Source of the DNA: Bacteroidales bacterium UBA5287
GTDB lineage: Bacteria; Bacteroidota; Bacteroidia; Bacteroidales; Dysgonomonadaceae
DNA: 64,000 nucleotides
Assembly (NCBI GenBank): GCA_002411345.1
Contig: DHSL01000055.1
Coordinates: forward strand, 96,961-160,960
Direction: 5' to 3'
Shown here: positions 35,593-45,325 of the stretch, piece by piece
Position numbering within the stretch: position 1 is the stretch's first letter
How the letters are laid out: every line of letters begins with the position of its first letter
Notes under the pieces: model-generated
What the model was told of the DNA's origin: nothing
Database searches by the model: none
The model's input: the letters and a program-made list of their open reading frames with translations, nothing else
Made by a program: the position numbers and the translations under genes

Positions 35593-36957
35593 ATGAATAA
35601 AGAAAAGAAATTCATACTACCTGAAAAGGAAATTCCTACACAATGGTATAACATTATGGCTGACATGAAAAATAAGCCAAAACCGTTATTGAATCCTGCA
35701 ACACGAGAAGCAATTAAACCAGAAGATTTATATCCGGTTTTTAACGAAGAATGCAGCAAACAGGAATTGAATACAACAGATGTGTGGATTGATATTCCCG
35801 AAGAAGTTAGAGATAAATATAAGATTTACAGATCGACACCAATGGTTAGAGCTTATGAATTAGAAAAAGCTTTAGATACACCAGCACATATTTATTTTAA
35901 GAATGAAAGTGTTAGTCCTGTAGGATCTCATAAATTAAATTCCGCTTTGGCTCAAGCCTATTATTGTAAGAAACAAGGAATTACCAATATAACTACTGAG
36001 ACTGGAGCCGGACAGTGGGGTACAGCTCTATCTTTTGCTGCAAAGGCATTTGGCTTGGAATTAGCTGTTTATATGGTAAAAATCAGTTTTGAACAAAAGC
36101 CATATCGTCGTTCATTGATGCAAGCTTGGGGAGCTCATGTTATTGCATCGCCAAGTATGTCCACAAAAGCCGGCAGGAAAATACTGACTGAAAATCCTAA
36201 ATATCAGGGAAGTTTGGGTACAGCTATTTCAGAGGCAATTGAGCTTGCATTACAAACCACCAATTGTAAATATACTTTGGGTAGTGTATTAAACCATGTT
36301 GCATTACACCAAACAGTGATTGGTTTGGAAGCTGAAAAACAAATGGAAATGGCAGATGATTATCCAGATGTTGTTATTGGTTGTTTTGGTGGAGGTTCAA
36401 ATTTTTCTGGAATTTCTTTTCCTTTTATGCGTCATAAGATCAATGGAGATAATAATACCCGATTTGTTGCCGCAGAGCCATCATCATGTCCCAAATTGAC
36501 ACGTGGAGTATTTCAATATGATTTTGGAGATGAAGCCGGTTATACGCCATTATTTCCTATGTATACACTTGGCCATCAATTTCAGCCAGCTCATATTCAT
36601 GCAGGAGGTTTACGTTATCATGGTGCAGGTCAGATTGTGAGTCAGCTTATGAATGACAACTTAATGGAAGCGATGGATATTCCTCAGTTAGAGTCATTTG
36701 ACGCAGGTATTTTATTTGCACAGACAGAAGGTATTTTGCCAGCTCCTGAATCAAATCATGCCATTGCTGCAGCTATCCGCGAAGCAAAAAAAGCAAAAGA
36801 AGAAGGAACTAAAAAAACTATTTTGTTCAATTTATCGGGACATGGATTTGTTGATATGACAGCTTATGATCAATATTTGTCGGGTGATTTAACAAATTAT
36901 TTTTTGTCGGATAATGATATAACTAAAACTACAGATTTGCTTGAGAAAATCATTTAA
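35593..36957 (+). CDS. trpB: TrpB-like (TrpB2) pyridoxal-phosphate enzyme
   Basis: A 454-aa PLP enzyme of the long TrpB2 group, which turns indole and serine into tryptophan and often lies apart from the trp operon. K114 in GSHKLNSA binds PLP; TETGAGQWGTALSFAA and CFGGGSNFSG (phosphate-binding Gly loop) are clear. The long N-terminal part (LLNPATREAIKPEDLYPVF) is typical of TrpB2 and absent from the short TrpB1. No trpA or other trp genes lie nearby, so it may salvage free indole. The start at 35593 is used instead of an in-frame TTG at 35524, which directly abuts the GH97 stop codon and would add an AT-rich, non-conserved leader. Confidence 0.93.
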   Translation: MNKEKKFILPEKEIPTQWYNIMADMKNKPKPLLNPATREAIKPEDLYPVFNEECSKQELNTTDVWIDIPEEVRDKYKIYRSTPMVRAYELEKALDTPAHIYFKNESVSPVGSHKLNSALAQAYYCKKQGITNITTETGAGQWGTALSFAAKAFGLELAVYMVKISFEQKPYRRSLMQAWGAHVIASPSMSTKAGRKILTENPKYQGSLGTAISEAIELALQTTNCKYTLGSVLNHVALHQTVIGLEAEKQMEMADDYPDVVIGCFGGGSNFSGISFPFMRHKINGDNNTRFVAAEPSSCPKLTRGVFQYDFGDEAGYTPLFPMYTLGHQFQPAHIHAGGLRYHGAGQIVSQLMNDNLMEAMDIPQLESFDAGILFAQTEGILPAPESNHAIAAAIREAKKAKEEGTKKTILFNLSGHGFVDMTAYDQYLSGDLTNYFLSDNDITKTTDLLEKII

Positions 36958-36970
36958 TAGAGTTATAAAA

Positions 36971-37978
36971 GTGAAAATAAAACAATTACTACTTTCTTTT
37001 ATGCTATTTGGATATGCAGCTTTTTCGTTCTCCAGTGAAACAGATTCTACTGCATATCCCAGTTTCAAGTTTGACGGAACCTTAAAAAATAAATTCGAGT
37101 ATGTTCCTGAAGTTGGCACATCACGTTTTTCGGTAAGGAATTCGCGATTGGGTGTATCCGGGAAAATATTTCCTATGGTAGACTATAGAGCTCAAGTCGA
37201 GTTGAGCAGTGAAGGCAAGTTTCAAGTTCTTGATTTAAGCGGTTCAATTAAGCCTTATGAAGGATTATCTTTTACTCTTGGTCAGACCAGTATTCCAATT
37301 TATAATTCATACACGACCAATCCAGGTACCATGATGTTTGCCAACAGAACATTTTTGGCAAAATATTATGGTGGTACTCGTGATATTGGATTTCTCACTA
37401 AATATGATTTTGATGCATTGCAAATTCCAATGAGTGCTGAATTCGGGATTTTTAATAGTAACGTTATTAATAGTCCCACTTGGCGCGATAAGCTATCTTA
37501 CGCAGCTCGTATCAGTTTTGGAGACATGAAAGGATTTAGGTCGACTTTTAAAGTATATGATTATCCTAACTCACCTGAAATACACCATTTCATGTACGGT
37601 GCCGACTTAAGATATGAAGGCAAAAATTGGAAAGTTGAAACTGAAGCAATGAAAAGAGATGATAAAGTGAATAATGATAAAGATCTTTTTGCATATTATC
37701 TTCAAGGAGCGTATAGCTTTAAGCTAAAAGAGAATTACATGTTTAAAAATATTATGCCAGCGGTGCGTTATGATTTTATCGACCAAATTGCCGACAATAA
37801 GATAGATGTCAGTCGCCTCACATTTGGATTAGGTTTTGGATTAGGTAAAAAAGCATTCAGTTCGCTTCTACGTATTGATTACGAGTGGTATTTTAAAAAC
37901 AATCAACTCGATTTTTTGAATCAGTATGAGGAGATGGATGCCGATAAATTAACAGTTGAATTAGTGTATATATTTTGA
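36971..37978 (+). CDS. Outer-membrane porin, phosphate-selective porin O/P-like
   Basis: A 335-aa protein with a signal peptide (VKIKQLLLSFMLFGYAAFSF, residues 1-21) and a 16-strand-like barrel: FSVRNSRLGVSGKIFP, YRAQVELSSEGKFQVLD, LTFGLGFGLGK, and a C-terminal strand ending ELVYIF with the final aromatic residue needed for outer-membrane insertion. It resembles the OprO/OprP porin group. The GTG at 36971 gives a normal signal peptide and no overlap; a TTG at 36941 would add ten residues before it and overlap trpB. It lies 13 bp after trpB, so the two are probably co-transcribed. Confidence 0.78.
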   Translation: MKIKQLLLSFMLFGYAAFSFSSETDSTAYPSFKFDGTLKNKFEYVPEVGTSRFSVRNSRLGVSGKIFPMVDYRAQVELSSEGKFQVLDLSGSIKPYEGLSFTLGQTSIPIYNSYTTNPGTMMFANRTFLAKYYGGTRDIGFLTKYDFDALQIPMSAEFGIFNSNVINSPTWRDKLSYAARISFGDMKGFRSTFKVYDYPNSPEIHHFMYGADLRYEGKNWKVETEAMKRDDKVNNDKDLFAYYLQGAYSFKLKENYMFKNIMPAVRYDFIDQIADNKIDVSRLTFGLGFGLGKKAFSSLLRIDYEWYFKNNQLDFLNQYEEMDADKLTVELVYIF

Positions 37979-38043
37979 ATCATTCTAAATAATATATATA
38001 TTTGCCAAATATAAATGAATTCTGAAAGTATCATTTAGTTAGT

Positions 38044-38466
38044 ATGAAACAGAACATATCAATATTTTTTCTACTTATAATGCTGGTGGTTGGTGTTCAA
38101 CCTACACTTGCCATGCATTTTTGTGGAAACGATTTGCATTCTGTAAGTGTTTTGAATGAGACACTTAATAATTCATGCTGTACAAATGATACTTCCACGA
38201 ATTCGAATAACGATCAAACTTGTGAATTGGAGCATGATGCCTGCTGCGATACACAAAATGTTGAATTATCCACTGATAGTTTTGACAAACAGTTAACTAT
38301 TTCTGTTTCATCACCCACGATTGATAAAGTATGGGTTGGTTTCACTCAAAAACTCAACCAAGATATTCATGGAAATGAACTTGTTAAACAACGTTTTTTT
38401 CCTGAAATAGGAATCTTTAAGCAAAATATTAACCTTCTGACTTTTATCTGTATTTATAGAATTTGA
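38044..38466 (+). CDS. HYC_CC_PP-type small Cys-rich secreted protein
   Basis: A 140-aa protein with a signal peptide (residues 1-23, ending TLAMHFCG) and Cys pairs arranged MHFCG ... SCC ... TCELEHDACC, the pattern of the Bacteroidota HYC_CC_PP family. The family regularly precedes copper-efflux genes, as it does here, and the His/Cys content suggests metal binding in the periplasm; neither ligand nor role is proven. A putative hydrophobic C-terminus (NLLTFICIYRI) follows. Two hairpins separate it from the CusA-like pump gene. Confidence 0.8.
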   Translation: MKQNISIFFLLIMLVVGVQPTLAMHFCGNDLHSVSVLNETLNNSCCTNDTSTNSNNDQTCELEHDACCDTQNVELSTDSFDKQLTISVSSPTIDKVWVGFTQKLNQDIHGNELVKQRFFPEIGIFKQNINLLTFICIYRI

Positions 38467-38474
38467 TTTTACAG

Positions 38475-38531
38475 GTCAATAAGAAACCTTATTGACAATT
38501 AAACTGTTATATCATTTTATTGTGATATAAC
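38475..38531 (+). promoter_or_regulatory. Two successive hairpins between the Cys-rich gene and the pump gene
   Basis: GTCAATAAG/CTTATTGAC (38475-38483 and 38488-38496, four-base loop) and GTTATATCA/TGATATAAC (38506-38514 and 38523-38531, eight-base loop). Both are perfect 9-bp inverted repeats, with no long T-run. They could be partial terminators that set the ratio of the two products, or operators for a metal-responsive regulator. Confidence 0.55.
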
Positions 38532-38585
38532 TTGTTGTTTATGTATCTGTAAATTTAAATAACAATACAAATAAAAGTTACTACT

Positions 38586-41500
38586 GTGATCAATAAAATA
38601 ATTAAATACTTTCTTGAGAACAGATTGATTACAATCATGTTACTTATAGCCGTAATCTTATTAGGAGTAGTTACGGCACCCTTTAACTGGAAAGAAACGT
38701 TTTTACCAAGAAACCCTATTCCAGTAGATGCCATTCCAGATATTGGTGATAATCAGCAAATTGTTGCCACAGAATGGATGGGACGATCTCCCAAAGACAT
38801 TCAAGAGCAAGTTACTTACCCATTGACAACCACATTGTTGGGTATACCAGGTGTTAAAACGATACGCAGCTCCTCGATGTTTGGTATGTCATTTATCTAC
38901 ATCATCTTTGAAGATAATGTGGAATTTTACTGGAGTCGCTCGCGCGTATTAGAAAAGTTAAATTCTTTGCCACCCGGTACTCTGCCCGAAGGAGTACAAC
39001 CAACGTTGGGCCCAGATGCTACTGCATTGGGGCAGATTTATTGGTACACATTGGAAGGACGTAATCCAGAAACAGGGAAACCATCCGGAGGTTGGGATCC
39101 TGATGAATTAAGAAGTATTCAGGATTTCCAAGTTAAATATGCCTTATCCAGTGCTGATGGAGTTTCGGAAGTAGGATCAATAGGCGGTTTTATAAAAGAA
39201 TATCAAGTTGATATAGATCCGAACGCAATGCGAGCATTCAATGTTACAATAATGGATGTAATGAATGCAGTACAGAAAAGTAATCTGGATATTGGAGCTG
39301 AAACGGTTGAAATAAATAAAGCAGAATATTTAGTAAGAGGCTTGGGATATTTAAGACAAGTCTCAGATTTGGAAGAGTCGGTTATTACCGTGAGAGATGG
39401 TATTCCTGTAAAGATTAAAGATGTTGCATTTGTAACAATAGGACCAGCACCTCGCAGAGGCGCACTTGACAAAGAAGGAGTTGAAGCTGTTGGAGGAGTC
39501 GTCGTCGCTCGTACCGGATCTAATCCGATGCAGGTAATAGACAATGTGAAAGAGAAAATCAAAGAGATGGATTCCGGGTTACCTCAGAAGACCTTAGCCG
39601 ATGGCAGTATATCAAAGGTCACTGTAGTACCTTTTTATGATAGATCCGGTTTGATTCATGAAACGATTGGAACGTTAGAATCGACGTTGACACATGAAAT
39701 TTTGATTAGTATTATAGTGATTATCGCATTAATTCTAAATTTACGAGCATCCATTATAGTCTCTACAATGTTACCTATTTCTGTACTTGCCACTTTTATC
39801 ATTATGAAAATGAGTGGAGTTGCAGCCAATATTGTTTCATTATCAGGGATTGCCATTGCAATAGGTATTATTGTAGATGTTGGAGTTGTGATTGTCGAAA
39901 ATGTTATACGAAGTCGCGAGTTAGAACCGAACAAGTATATTTCCGGTGGTAAACCTCTTCTCAATTTAATTTTTAAAGCCACCAGTGAAGTATCAGGAGC
40001 TATAGTTACATCAATGGCAACCATCATCATAAGTTTTATTCCAGTATTTGCTTTAGAAGCTCAGGAAGGTCGACTATTCCATCCGCTGGCATTTACAAAA
40101 ACATTTGTTCTATTATCCTCTTTGATACTAGGTCTTACTATTTTGCCAACATTGATTTATTATGTTTTCTCGTTCAAGATAACATCTCAAAAAGTAAGAA
40201 AAGCAGCAAATTATATACTTATTATAGGAGGTATATTATTATTGATATTAACGGGATCATGGGCAACCATTGGACTTTCGTTAATAGGTTTGAATGGTCT
40301 TTTTGGTTATAAATGGAAGAATCCCAAGACTCAAAACCATGTAAATATTGGAATTGTTTTAGCAATAGCCATTTATTATTTAACTGTTGAATGGCTGCCG
40401 TTAGGGCCACAGAATGGAACCCCCGTCAACTTTATTATGGTTGTAGTGATGATCTTTTTAATAATAGGCTTATTATGGTTATTTGTAAGATATTATGAAG
40501 AAATACTAAGATGGTCTTTGGATCACAGATGGAAGTTTATGATGATACCCATTTTCACTATTTTATTTGGAGTAGTGATATGGATGGGTTTTGATAAAAC
40601 TTTTGGTGTTGTAGCCAAAGGATTTGAAACTGTGGGATGGAAATCGTTTAGGCAAACCGCTTTATGGGAAGGGCCAAGTAAGCTGTTTTCAGGTCTTGGA
40701 AATGAGTTTATGCCAAGTTTGGATGAAGGCTCTTTTCTGTTAATGCCCACGAGCATGCCACATACGGGAGTCGAGCAGAATTTACAATATATTGAGACAT
40801 TAGACAGAAGGATAAGTGCCATACCAGAAGTTGAGACAACAGTAGGCAAATGGGGTCGTGTAAATTCCGCATTAGATCCAGCTCCGATACAAATGTTTGA
40901 AAATACAATATCCTATCTGCCAGAATATATATTAGATGAGAACGGAAAACGAGAACGATTTAAAGTAAACAGAAAAGGAGAGTTTATCTTAAAAAATGGT
41001 TTGACCTATAATCCAGCTGATGGATTTAAACTTATTCCAGCTGACAGTTTGATAATAGATAAAAGAGGTAATTATTTTAGACAGTGGCGTCCTGAAATAA
41101 AAAAGCCAGACGATATTTGGCAAGAGATTGTCAATGTTTCTCATATTCCCGGGTTAACTTCCGCGCCCAAACTTCAACCTATTGAAGCGAGGCAAGTAAT
41201 GCTTTCAACCGGAATGAGAGCACCTATGGGAATAAAAGTATTGGGTCCTGATTTGGAATCGATAGAACAAGGTGGAAAATTATTAGAAGCAGCGTTAAAG
41301 GATGTATCTTCGATTATCCCATCCACTGTATTTTATGACCGAGCAGTCGGCGCCCCATATATTGAAATTAAATTGAATCGTCAGAATATGGCTCGATACG
41401 GATTGACTGTCGCAGACCTACAGGAAGTTATCAGTACAGCCGTAGGAGGAATGCCGTTGACTACCACTGTTGAAGGTCGAGAAAGATATCCCGTACGAAT

Positions 41501-42410
41501 TCGTTATCCACGAGAAATGAGGAGTAATCCTGAAGACTTAAAAAAGATCATAATTCCTACAGCAAGTGGAGTACAGATACCATTAGGAGATGTAGCAGAA
41601 ATCGAATTTACCAGAGGTGCTCAGATGATTCAAAGTGAAAACAGTTTTTTGCTTGGTTATGTTATTTTTGACAAAGTTGAAGGTAAAGCAGAAGTAGAAG
41701 CTGTGAAAGATGCAGCAAAAGTGTTGAACGCCAAGTTAAGTTCCGGTGAACTTGTATTACCAAAAGGCGTATCCTATGAATTTGCCGGTAATTTTGAACA
41801 ACAAGCAAGAGCTGCTCGCAGATTAGCAATTATCATTCCTATTGTTTTAGCATTGATTCTACTTGTACTCTATTTTCAGTTTAAGACAATTACCGCATCG
41901 TTAATTCATTTCTCAGGAGTTTTTGTCGCTTTAGCCGGTGGATTTATTCTGCTTTGGCTATACGGTCAACCTTGGTTTTTGGATTTTTCAATTGAAGGTA
42001 CCAATCTGCGTGACATATTTCATATGCATCCCATCAATTTAAGTATAGCTGTCTGGGTTGGTTTTATCGCCCTGTTTGGTATTGCCACAAACGATGGTGT
42101 TTTAATGGGTACTTATATCCATGATATATTTGAAGAAAGGAAACCTTCGACAGAACATGATATTAGGGAAGCCGTTGTTTTTGCAGGTAAAAAACGAGTA
42201 AGACCTGCGGTTATGACTTTAGCAACTACACTTATCGCGTTATTGCCAGTATTGACCTCAAACGGAAAAGGTTCAGATATTATGATACCCATGTCTATTC
42301 CTACTTTTGGGGGAATGCTCATTCAATCCATGACCATGTTTGTAGTTCCAATTTTACAATGTTGGTGGAGAGAATCGGCACTTAAAAAAGGTAAACAAAT
42401 TGAAGAGTAA
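38586..42410 (+). CDS. CusA-like RND copper/silver efflux pump
   Basis: A 1274-aa inner-membrane proton-driven pump, longer than E. coli CusA (1047 aa). The start reads INKIIKYFLENRLITIMLLI. TM4 has IAIAIGIIVDVGVVIVEN with D431, the A-x-G-x3-D motif of the monovalent-ion (Cu+/Ag+) branch, different from the DFG-x3-DG of the pump at 25204. The extra length is in two places: additional hydrophobic segments around residues 530-620, and a hydrophilic insert around 770-850 (KRERFKVNRKGEFILKNGLT ... FRQWRPEIKKPDDIW). Both are common in Bacteroidota CusA. The start codon is GTG. It is followed at 12 bp by the channel gene and then the adaptor. Confidence 0.92.
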   Translation: MINKIIKYFLENRLITIMLLIAVILLGVVTAPFNWKETFLPRNPIPVDAIPDIGDNQQIVATEWMGRSPKDIQEQVTYPLTTTLLGIPGVKTIRSSSMFGMSFIYIIFEDNVEFYWSRSRVLEKLNSLPPGTLPEGVQPTLGPDATALGQIYWYTLEGRNPETGKPSGGWDPDELRSIQDFQVKYALSSADGVSEVGSIGGFIKEYQVDIDPNAMRAFNVTIMDVMNAVQKSNLDIGAETVEINKAEYLVRGLGYLRQVSDLEESVITVRDGIPVKIKDVAFVTIGPAPRRGALDKEGVEAVGGVVVARTGSNPMQVIDNVKEKIKEMDSGLPQKTLADGSISKVTVVPFYDRSGLIHETIGTLESTLTHEILISIIVIIALILNLRASIIVSTMLPISVLATFIIMKMSGVAANIVSLSGIAIAIGIIVDVGVVIVENVIRSRELEPNKYISGGKPLLNLIFKATSEVSGAIVTSMATIIISFIPVFALEAQEGRLFHPLAFTKTFVLLSSLILGLTILPTLIYYVFSFKITSQKVRKAANYILIIGGILLLILTGSWATIGLSLIGLNGLFGYKWKNPKTQNHVNIGIVLAIAIYYLTVEWLPLGPQNGTPVNFIMVVVMIFLIIGLLWLFVRYYEEILRWSLDHRWKFMMIPIFTILFGVVIWMGFDKTFGVVAKGFETVGWKSFRQTALWEGPSKLFSGLGNEFMPSLDEGSFLLMPTSMPHTGVEQNLQYIETLDRRISAIPEVETTVGKWGRVNSALDPAPIQMFENTISYLPEYILDENGKRERFKVNRKGEFILKNGLTYNPADGFKLIPADSLIIDKRGNYFRQWRPEIKKPDDIWQEIVNVSHIPGLTSAPKLQPIEARQVMLSTGMRAPMGIKVLGPDLESIEQGGKLLEAALKDVSSIIPSTVFYDRAVGAPYIEIKLNRQNMARYGLTVADLQEVISTAVGGMPLTTTVEGRERYPVRIRYPREMRSNPEDLKKIIIPTASGVQIPLGDVAEIEFTRGAQMIQSENSFLLGYVIFDKVEGKAEVEAVKDAAKVLNAKLSSGELVLPKGVSYEFAGNFEQQARAARRLAIIIPIVLALILLVLYFQFKTITASLIHFSGVFVALAGGFILLWLYGQPWFLDFSIEGTNLRDIFHMHPINLSIAVWVGFIALFGIATNDGVLMGTYIHDIFEERKPSTEHDIREAVVFAGKKRVRPAVMTLATTLIALLPVLTSNGKGSDIMIPMSIPTFGGMLIQSMTMFVVPILQCWWRESALKKGKQIEE

Positions 42411-42421
42411 AATTAAAGAAA

Positions 42422-43930
42422 ATGAATTTAAGAAATATAATATTATCAGTAAGTAGTGCTGTTATAATACTTCTTTCAAGTTTAAACGCTTATGGGCAGG
42501 GCACTGATTCTTTGAATCATTATCTGCAAGCAGCGATACAAAATAACGAAGGAATAAAAGCAGATTATTACTCCTATAAAGCCGCCCTGGATAAAATTCC
42601 ACAAGCAGGAGCATGGTTAGATCCCACATTGGAATCAGGTTTTTATCTGAGTCCAATGGAGCTTATAGGAGGAAAAGAAATTGCCAATTTCAGTCTGATG
42701 CAAATGTTTTCGTGGCCTGGTACCCGCAAAGCAGCTCAGACAGAAATGGAGCATATGGCAAATATGGAGTTTGAAAAGTACCGAGAATCCGTTAATCAAC
42801 TTTATTTTGATGTATATGATCAATGGTTTAAATTGAACACACTGCAACAACGATTGATTAATTATAAGGACAATAAAGAATTGTTGAATATCCTCGAAGA
42901 GTTGGCGTTATTAAAGTATTCTTCAAGTGGAAGTTCAAGTTCTTATCCCGCCAGTTCTCCACGTCCTTCTACTTCTTCGGCACCTGTTTCATCAGGAGGA
43001 GGAATGTCCGGGATGACCGGTATGGGAGGCGTTAATGCTTCATCAGTGCAAAGCAGTTCAACTTCGCGGGTGTCAGGCATGGGAGGTTCTGGTTCTTTCT
43101 CCATGGGAGGTATGAGCAGTTCTTCAGGTGGCATGTCGGATGTGTTGCGTATTAAACTTGAGATTGCAGAATTGAATAGTAATATTGAGACAGTTTTATC
43201 TGAAATAAATACAGAAAAGGCAAAGTTCAATACATTGTTAAATCGTCCTATTGAAAGTGAAGTTATTCTTCCTGATTCGTTTGAAATAATTCCTTTCCAT
43301 TTTGATTTGAATTCATCTTTGCAAAAAGTCGCGTCCGATAATCCGATGTTGGGAATGATCAAAGAAGAAGGATTGGCCTATAAGGCAAAGGGAGAAATGG
43401 ACAAAAAAATGAGCTATCCCATGTTTGGTATTGGACTGGAATATATGCTTATTGGTAAAAGCAGTTCTACTATGGATCCTATGTCCTCAATGGCTGCAGC
43501 AGTCGGTACATCCAGTATGAATGGCATGGATATGGTGATGCCGATGGTATCGGTCACAATTCCTCTCTATCGAGGAAAATACAAAGCACAACAACGCGAG
43601 AGCATGAACAGACAACAAGCAACTGTTTCGAGATTTACAGATACTTACAAGCAGTTGGAAGCAGAGTTGGTCCGTTCTAATCATTTTTTAGAAGATGCTG
43701 TTCGCAAAATCCAGTTATATAAAGAACAAACAAAGTTGGCTACCACCACCTATGACCTGATAGTTCAAGAATATGCATCCGGAAAGAGTGATCTTTCCAA
43801 TGTAATTCAGGTTCAAAGACAATTACTGGATTATAGACTAAAAGAAATTGAGTCTATTGCGTCATATAATACGATGGTTGCAGCTATTCAAAAAATTCTT
43901 TCATTCACAGATAAAAATAACAGAAAATGA
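42422..43930 (+). CDS. TolC-family outer-membrane channel of the copper efflux operon
   Basis: A 502-aa outer-membrane factor with a signal peptide (cut after NAYGQ, residue 25) and two coiled-coil halves: SLNHYLQAAIQNNEGIKADY and AEIAELNSNIETVLSEINTEK-type repeats. Between them (about residues 167-239) is a Ser/Gly/Met-rich low-complexity insert (GGGMSGMTGMGG, GGMSSSSGGMSD) that the pump fusion at 25204 lacks; a further Met-rich piece (MDPMSSM ... MNGMDMVMPM) lies near residues 350-380. Met-rich segments bind Cu+ or Ag+ in other Cus components. Its stop overlaps the adaptor start by four bases (ATGA). Confidence 0.9.
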   Translation: MNLRNIILSVSSAVIILLSSLNAYGQGTDSLNHYLQAAIQNNEGIKADYYSYKAALDKIPQAGAWLDPTLESGFYLSPMELIGGKEIANFSLMQMFSWPGTRKAAQTEMEHMANMEFEKYRESVNQLYFDVYDQWFKLNTLQQRLINYKDNKELLNILEELALLKYSSSGSSSSYPASSPRPSTSSAPVSSGGGMSGMTGMGGVNASSVQSSSTSRVSGMGGSGSFSMGGMSSSSGGMSDVLRIKLEIAELNSNIETVLSEINTEKAKFNTLLNRPIESEVILPDSFEIIPFHFDLNSSLQKVASDNPMLGMIKEEGLAYKAKGEMDKKMSYPMFGIGLEYMLIGKSSSTMDPMSSMAAAVGTSSMNGMDMVMPMVSVTIPLYRGKYKAQQRESMNRQQATVSRFTDTYKQLEAELVRSNHFLEDAVRKIQLYKEQTKLATTTYDLIVQEYASGKSDLSNVIQVQRQLLDYRLKEIESIASYNTMVAAIQKILSFTDKNNRK

Positions 43931-45288
43931 ACAATTATAAATTCAAAAAGATATTTGTAAACCGAAATGTGATGTACAGCATTTTGTTTGTTGCAGGAGT
44001 TCTAATAGGAATTTTCTTTATGAAAACTTGCACTAGCACGAGAGAAGCGGCTAAAGAAGTAGTAGCTGCTGATACACATGATCATGAACATGAAGCAGGT
44101 CAGTTGTGGACTTGTTCAATGCATCCACAAATTAAGATGGACAAACCAGGTAAGTGCCCTATTTGCGGAATGGATTTGATTCCGCTTAAAACAAGTGCAA
44201 GCAGTGGTGAATCAGCTGATCCAAATGCGATTATGATGTCGGAGGAAGCCATTGCCTTGGCAAATATTCAGACAACAAAAATAGGCAAGTCAGATCCTAA
44301 GAAAAAGCTCGAGTTATATGGAACAATAGAAGTAGATGAGCGACTATCCAAAACTCAGACATCACATATAAGTGGTCGTATTGAAAGTTTATCAGTAAAT
44401 TTTACAGGAGAATTGGTGCGACAAGGTCAGACTATCGCAACAGTTTATTCACCAGAATTACTGAATGCCCAAAAAGAGTTGCAGGAAGCCATAAAAATGC
44501 AACAAATTCAGCCAGCTCTTGCTCAAGCCGCACGTGAAAAACTTCGTTTATGGAAGCTTACAGATACACAGATTGAAGCTATAGAAAAATCGGGAACTGT
44601 AGCCCCGTTAATGGAAATTAAGGCAAATACGGGTGGGGTAGTTGTAACAAAGTTAGTGAATGAAGGTGATTATGTGAATCAAGGTAGTCCGCTTTATGAA
44701 GTAGCAAATCTTTCGCAAGTATGGGCTGTATTTGATGCATATGAAGTAGATCTTCCTTTTTTGAAAGTAGGAGACAATTTAGAGTTTTCAGTCCGTGCCT
44801 TACCCGGAAAAACTTTTACCGGGAAAATATCATTTATTGATCCCATGTTAGATCCGACAACACGTACATCAAAAGTAAGGGTAGTAATATCAAATAGTGG
44901 AATGCAGTTTAAACCAGGTATGTATGCTGTAGCAACAGTAAATGCTCCAATTCGTCAAGCAGGAAATGATATTATCATTCCAAAATCCGCGATATTATGG
45001 ACAGGTGAACGTTCCATTGTATATGTTAAACAAGCCAATGCTGAAATGCCTTCATTTTTACTTAGAGAAGTTGTACTTGGTCCATCTTTGGGTGATTCAT
45101 ATATAATACTTTCAGGTCTTTCTGAAGGAGAGGAAATTGTTACAAACGGAGTATTCACAATTGATGCGAGTGCCCAATTAGAGGGAAAACGAAGCATGAT
45201 GAATTCGGAGGTATCAAAGCCTATGACAGGTCACGAAGGTCATACCATGTCAGGCGAATCTACCAGTCATGAAGACCACAAAATGTAA
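43927..45288 (+). CDS. CusB-type efflux adaptor with heavy-metal-binding domain
   Basis: A 453-aa membrane-fusion protein with one N-terminal anchor (about residues 15-33). Residues 60-87 are a YHS-like heavy-metal-binding domain (WTCSMHPQIKMDKPGKCPIC, then GMDLIPL) with C63, H66, C77 and C80 as likely ligands. The lipoyl and hairpin part follows (SHISGRIESLSVNFTGELVR, LLNAQKELQEAIKMQQ), then a CusB barrel (VYEVANLSQVWAVFDAYEVD-type strand). The C-terminus is His/Met-rich (MTGHEGHTMSGESTSHEDHK), a second metal site. It collects periplasmic copper or silver for the pump. The last residues overlap an unused upstream start of the HMA lipoprotein gene. Confidence 0.92.
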   Translation: MNNYKFKKIFVNRNVMYSILFVAGVLIGIFFMKTCTSTREAAKEVVAADTHDHEHEAGQLWTCSMHPQIKMDKPGKCPICGMDLIPLKTSASSGESADPNAIMMSEEAIALANIQTTKIGKSDPKKKLELYGTIEVDERLSKTQTSHISGRIESLSVNFTGELVRQGQTIATVYSPELLNAQKELQEAIKMQQIQPALAQAAREKLRLWKLTDTQIEAIEKSGTVAPLMEIKANTGGVVVTKLVNEGDYVNQGSPLYEVANLSQVWAVFDAYEVDLPFLKVGDNLEFSVRALPGKTFTGKISFIDPMLDPTTRTSKVRVVISNSGMQFKPGMYAVATVNAPIRQAGNDIIIPKSAILWTGERSIVYVKQANAEMPSFLLREVVLGPSLGDSYIILSGLSEGEEIVTNGVFTIDASAQLEGKRSMMNSEVSKPMTGHEGHTMSGESTSHEDHKM

Positions 45289-45325
45289 AAATTATAATAA
45301 ACTATTAATATTTAAAACAACAATA

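Noticed and set aside
42943..43362. 139-codon minus-strand frame opposite the TolC-like gene
   Set aside because: Its Pro/Glu-rich sequence is the antisense of the Ser/Gly/Met repeats; an artefact of low complexity.
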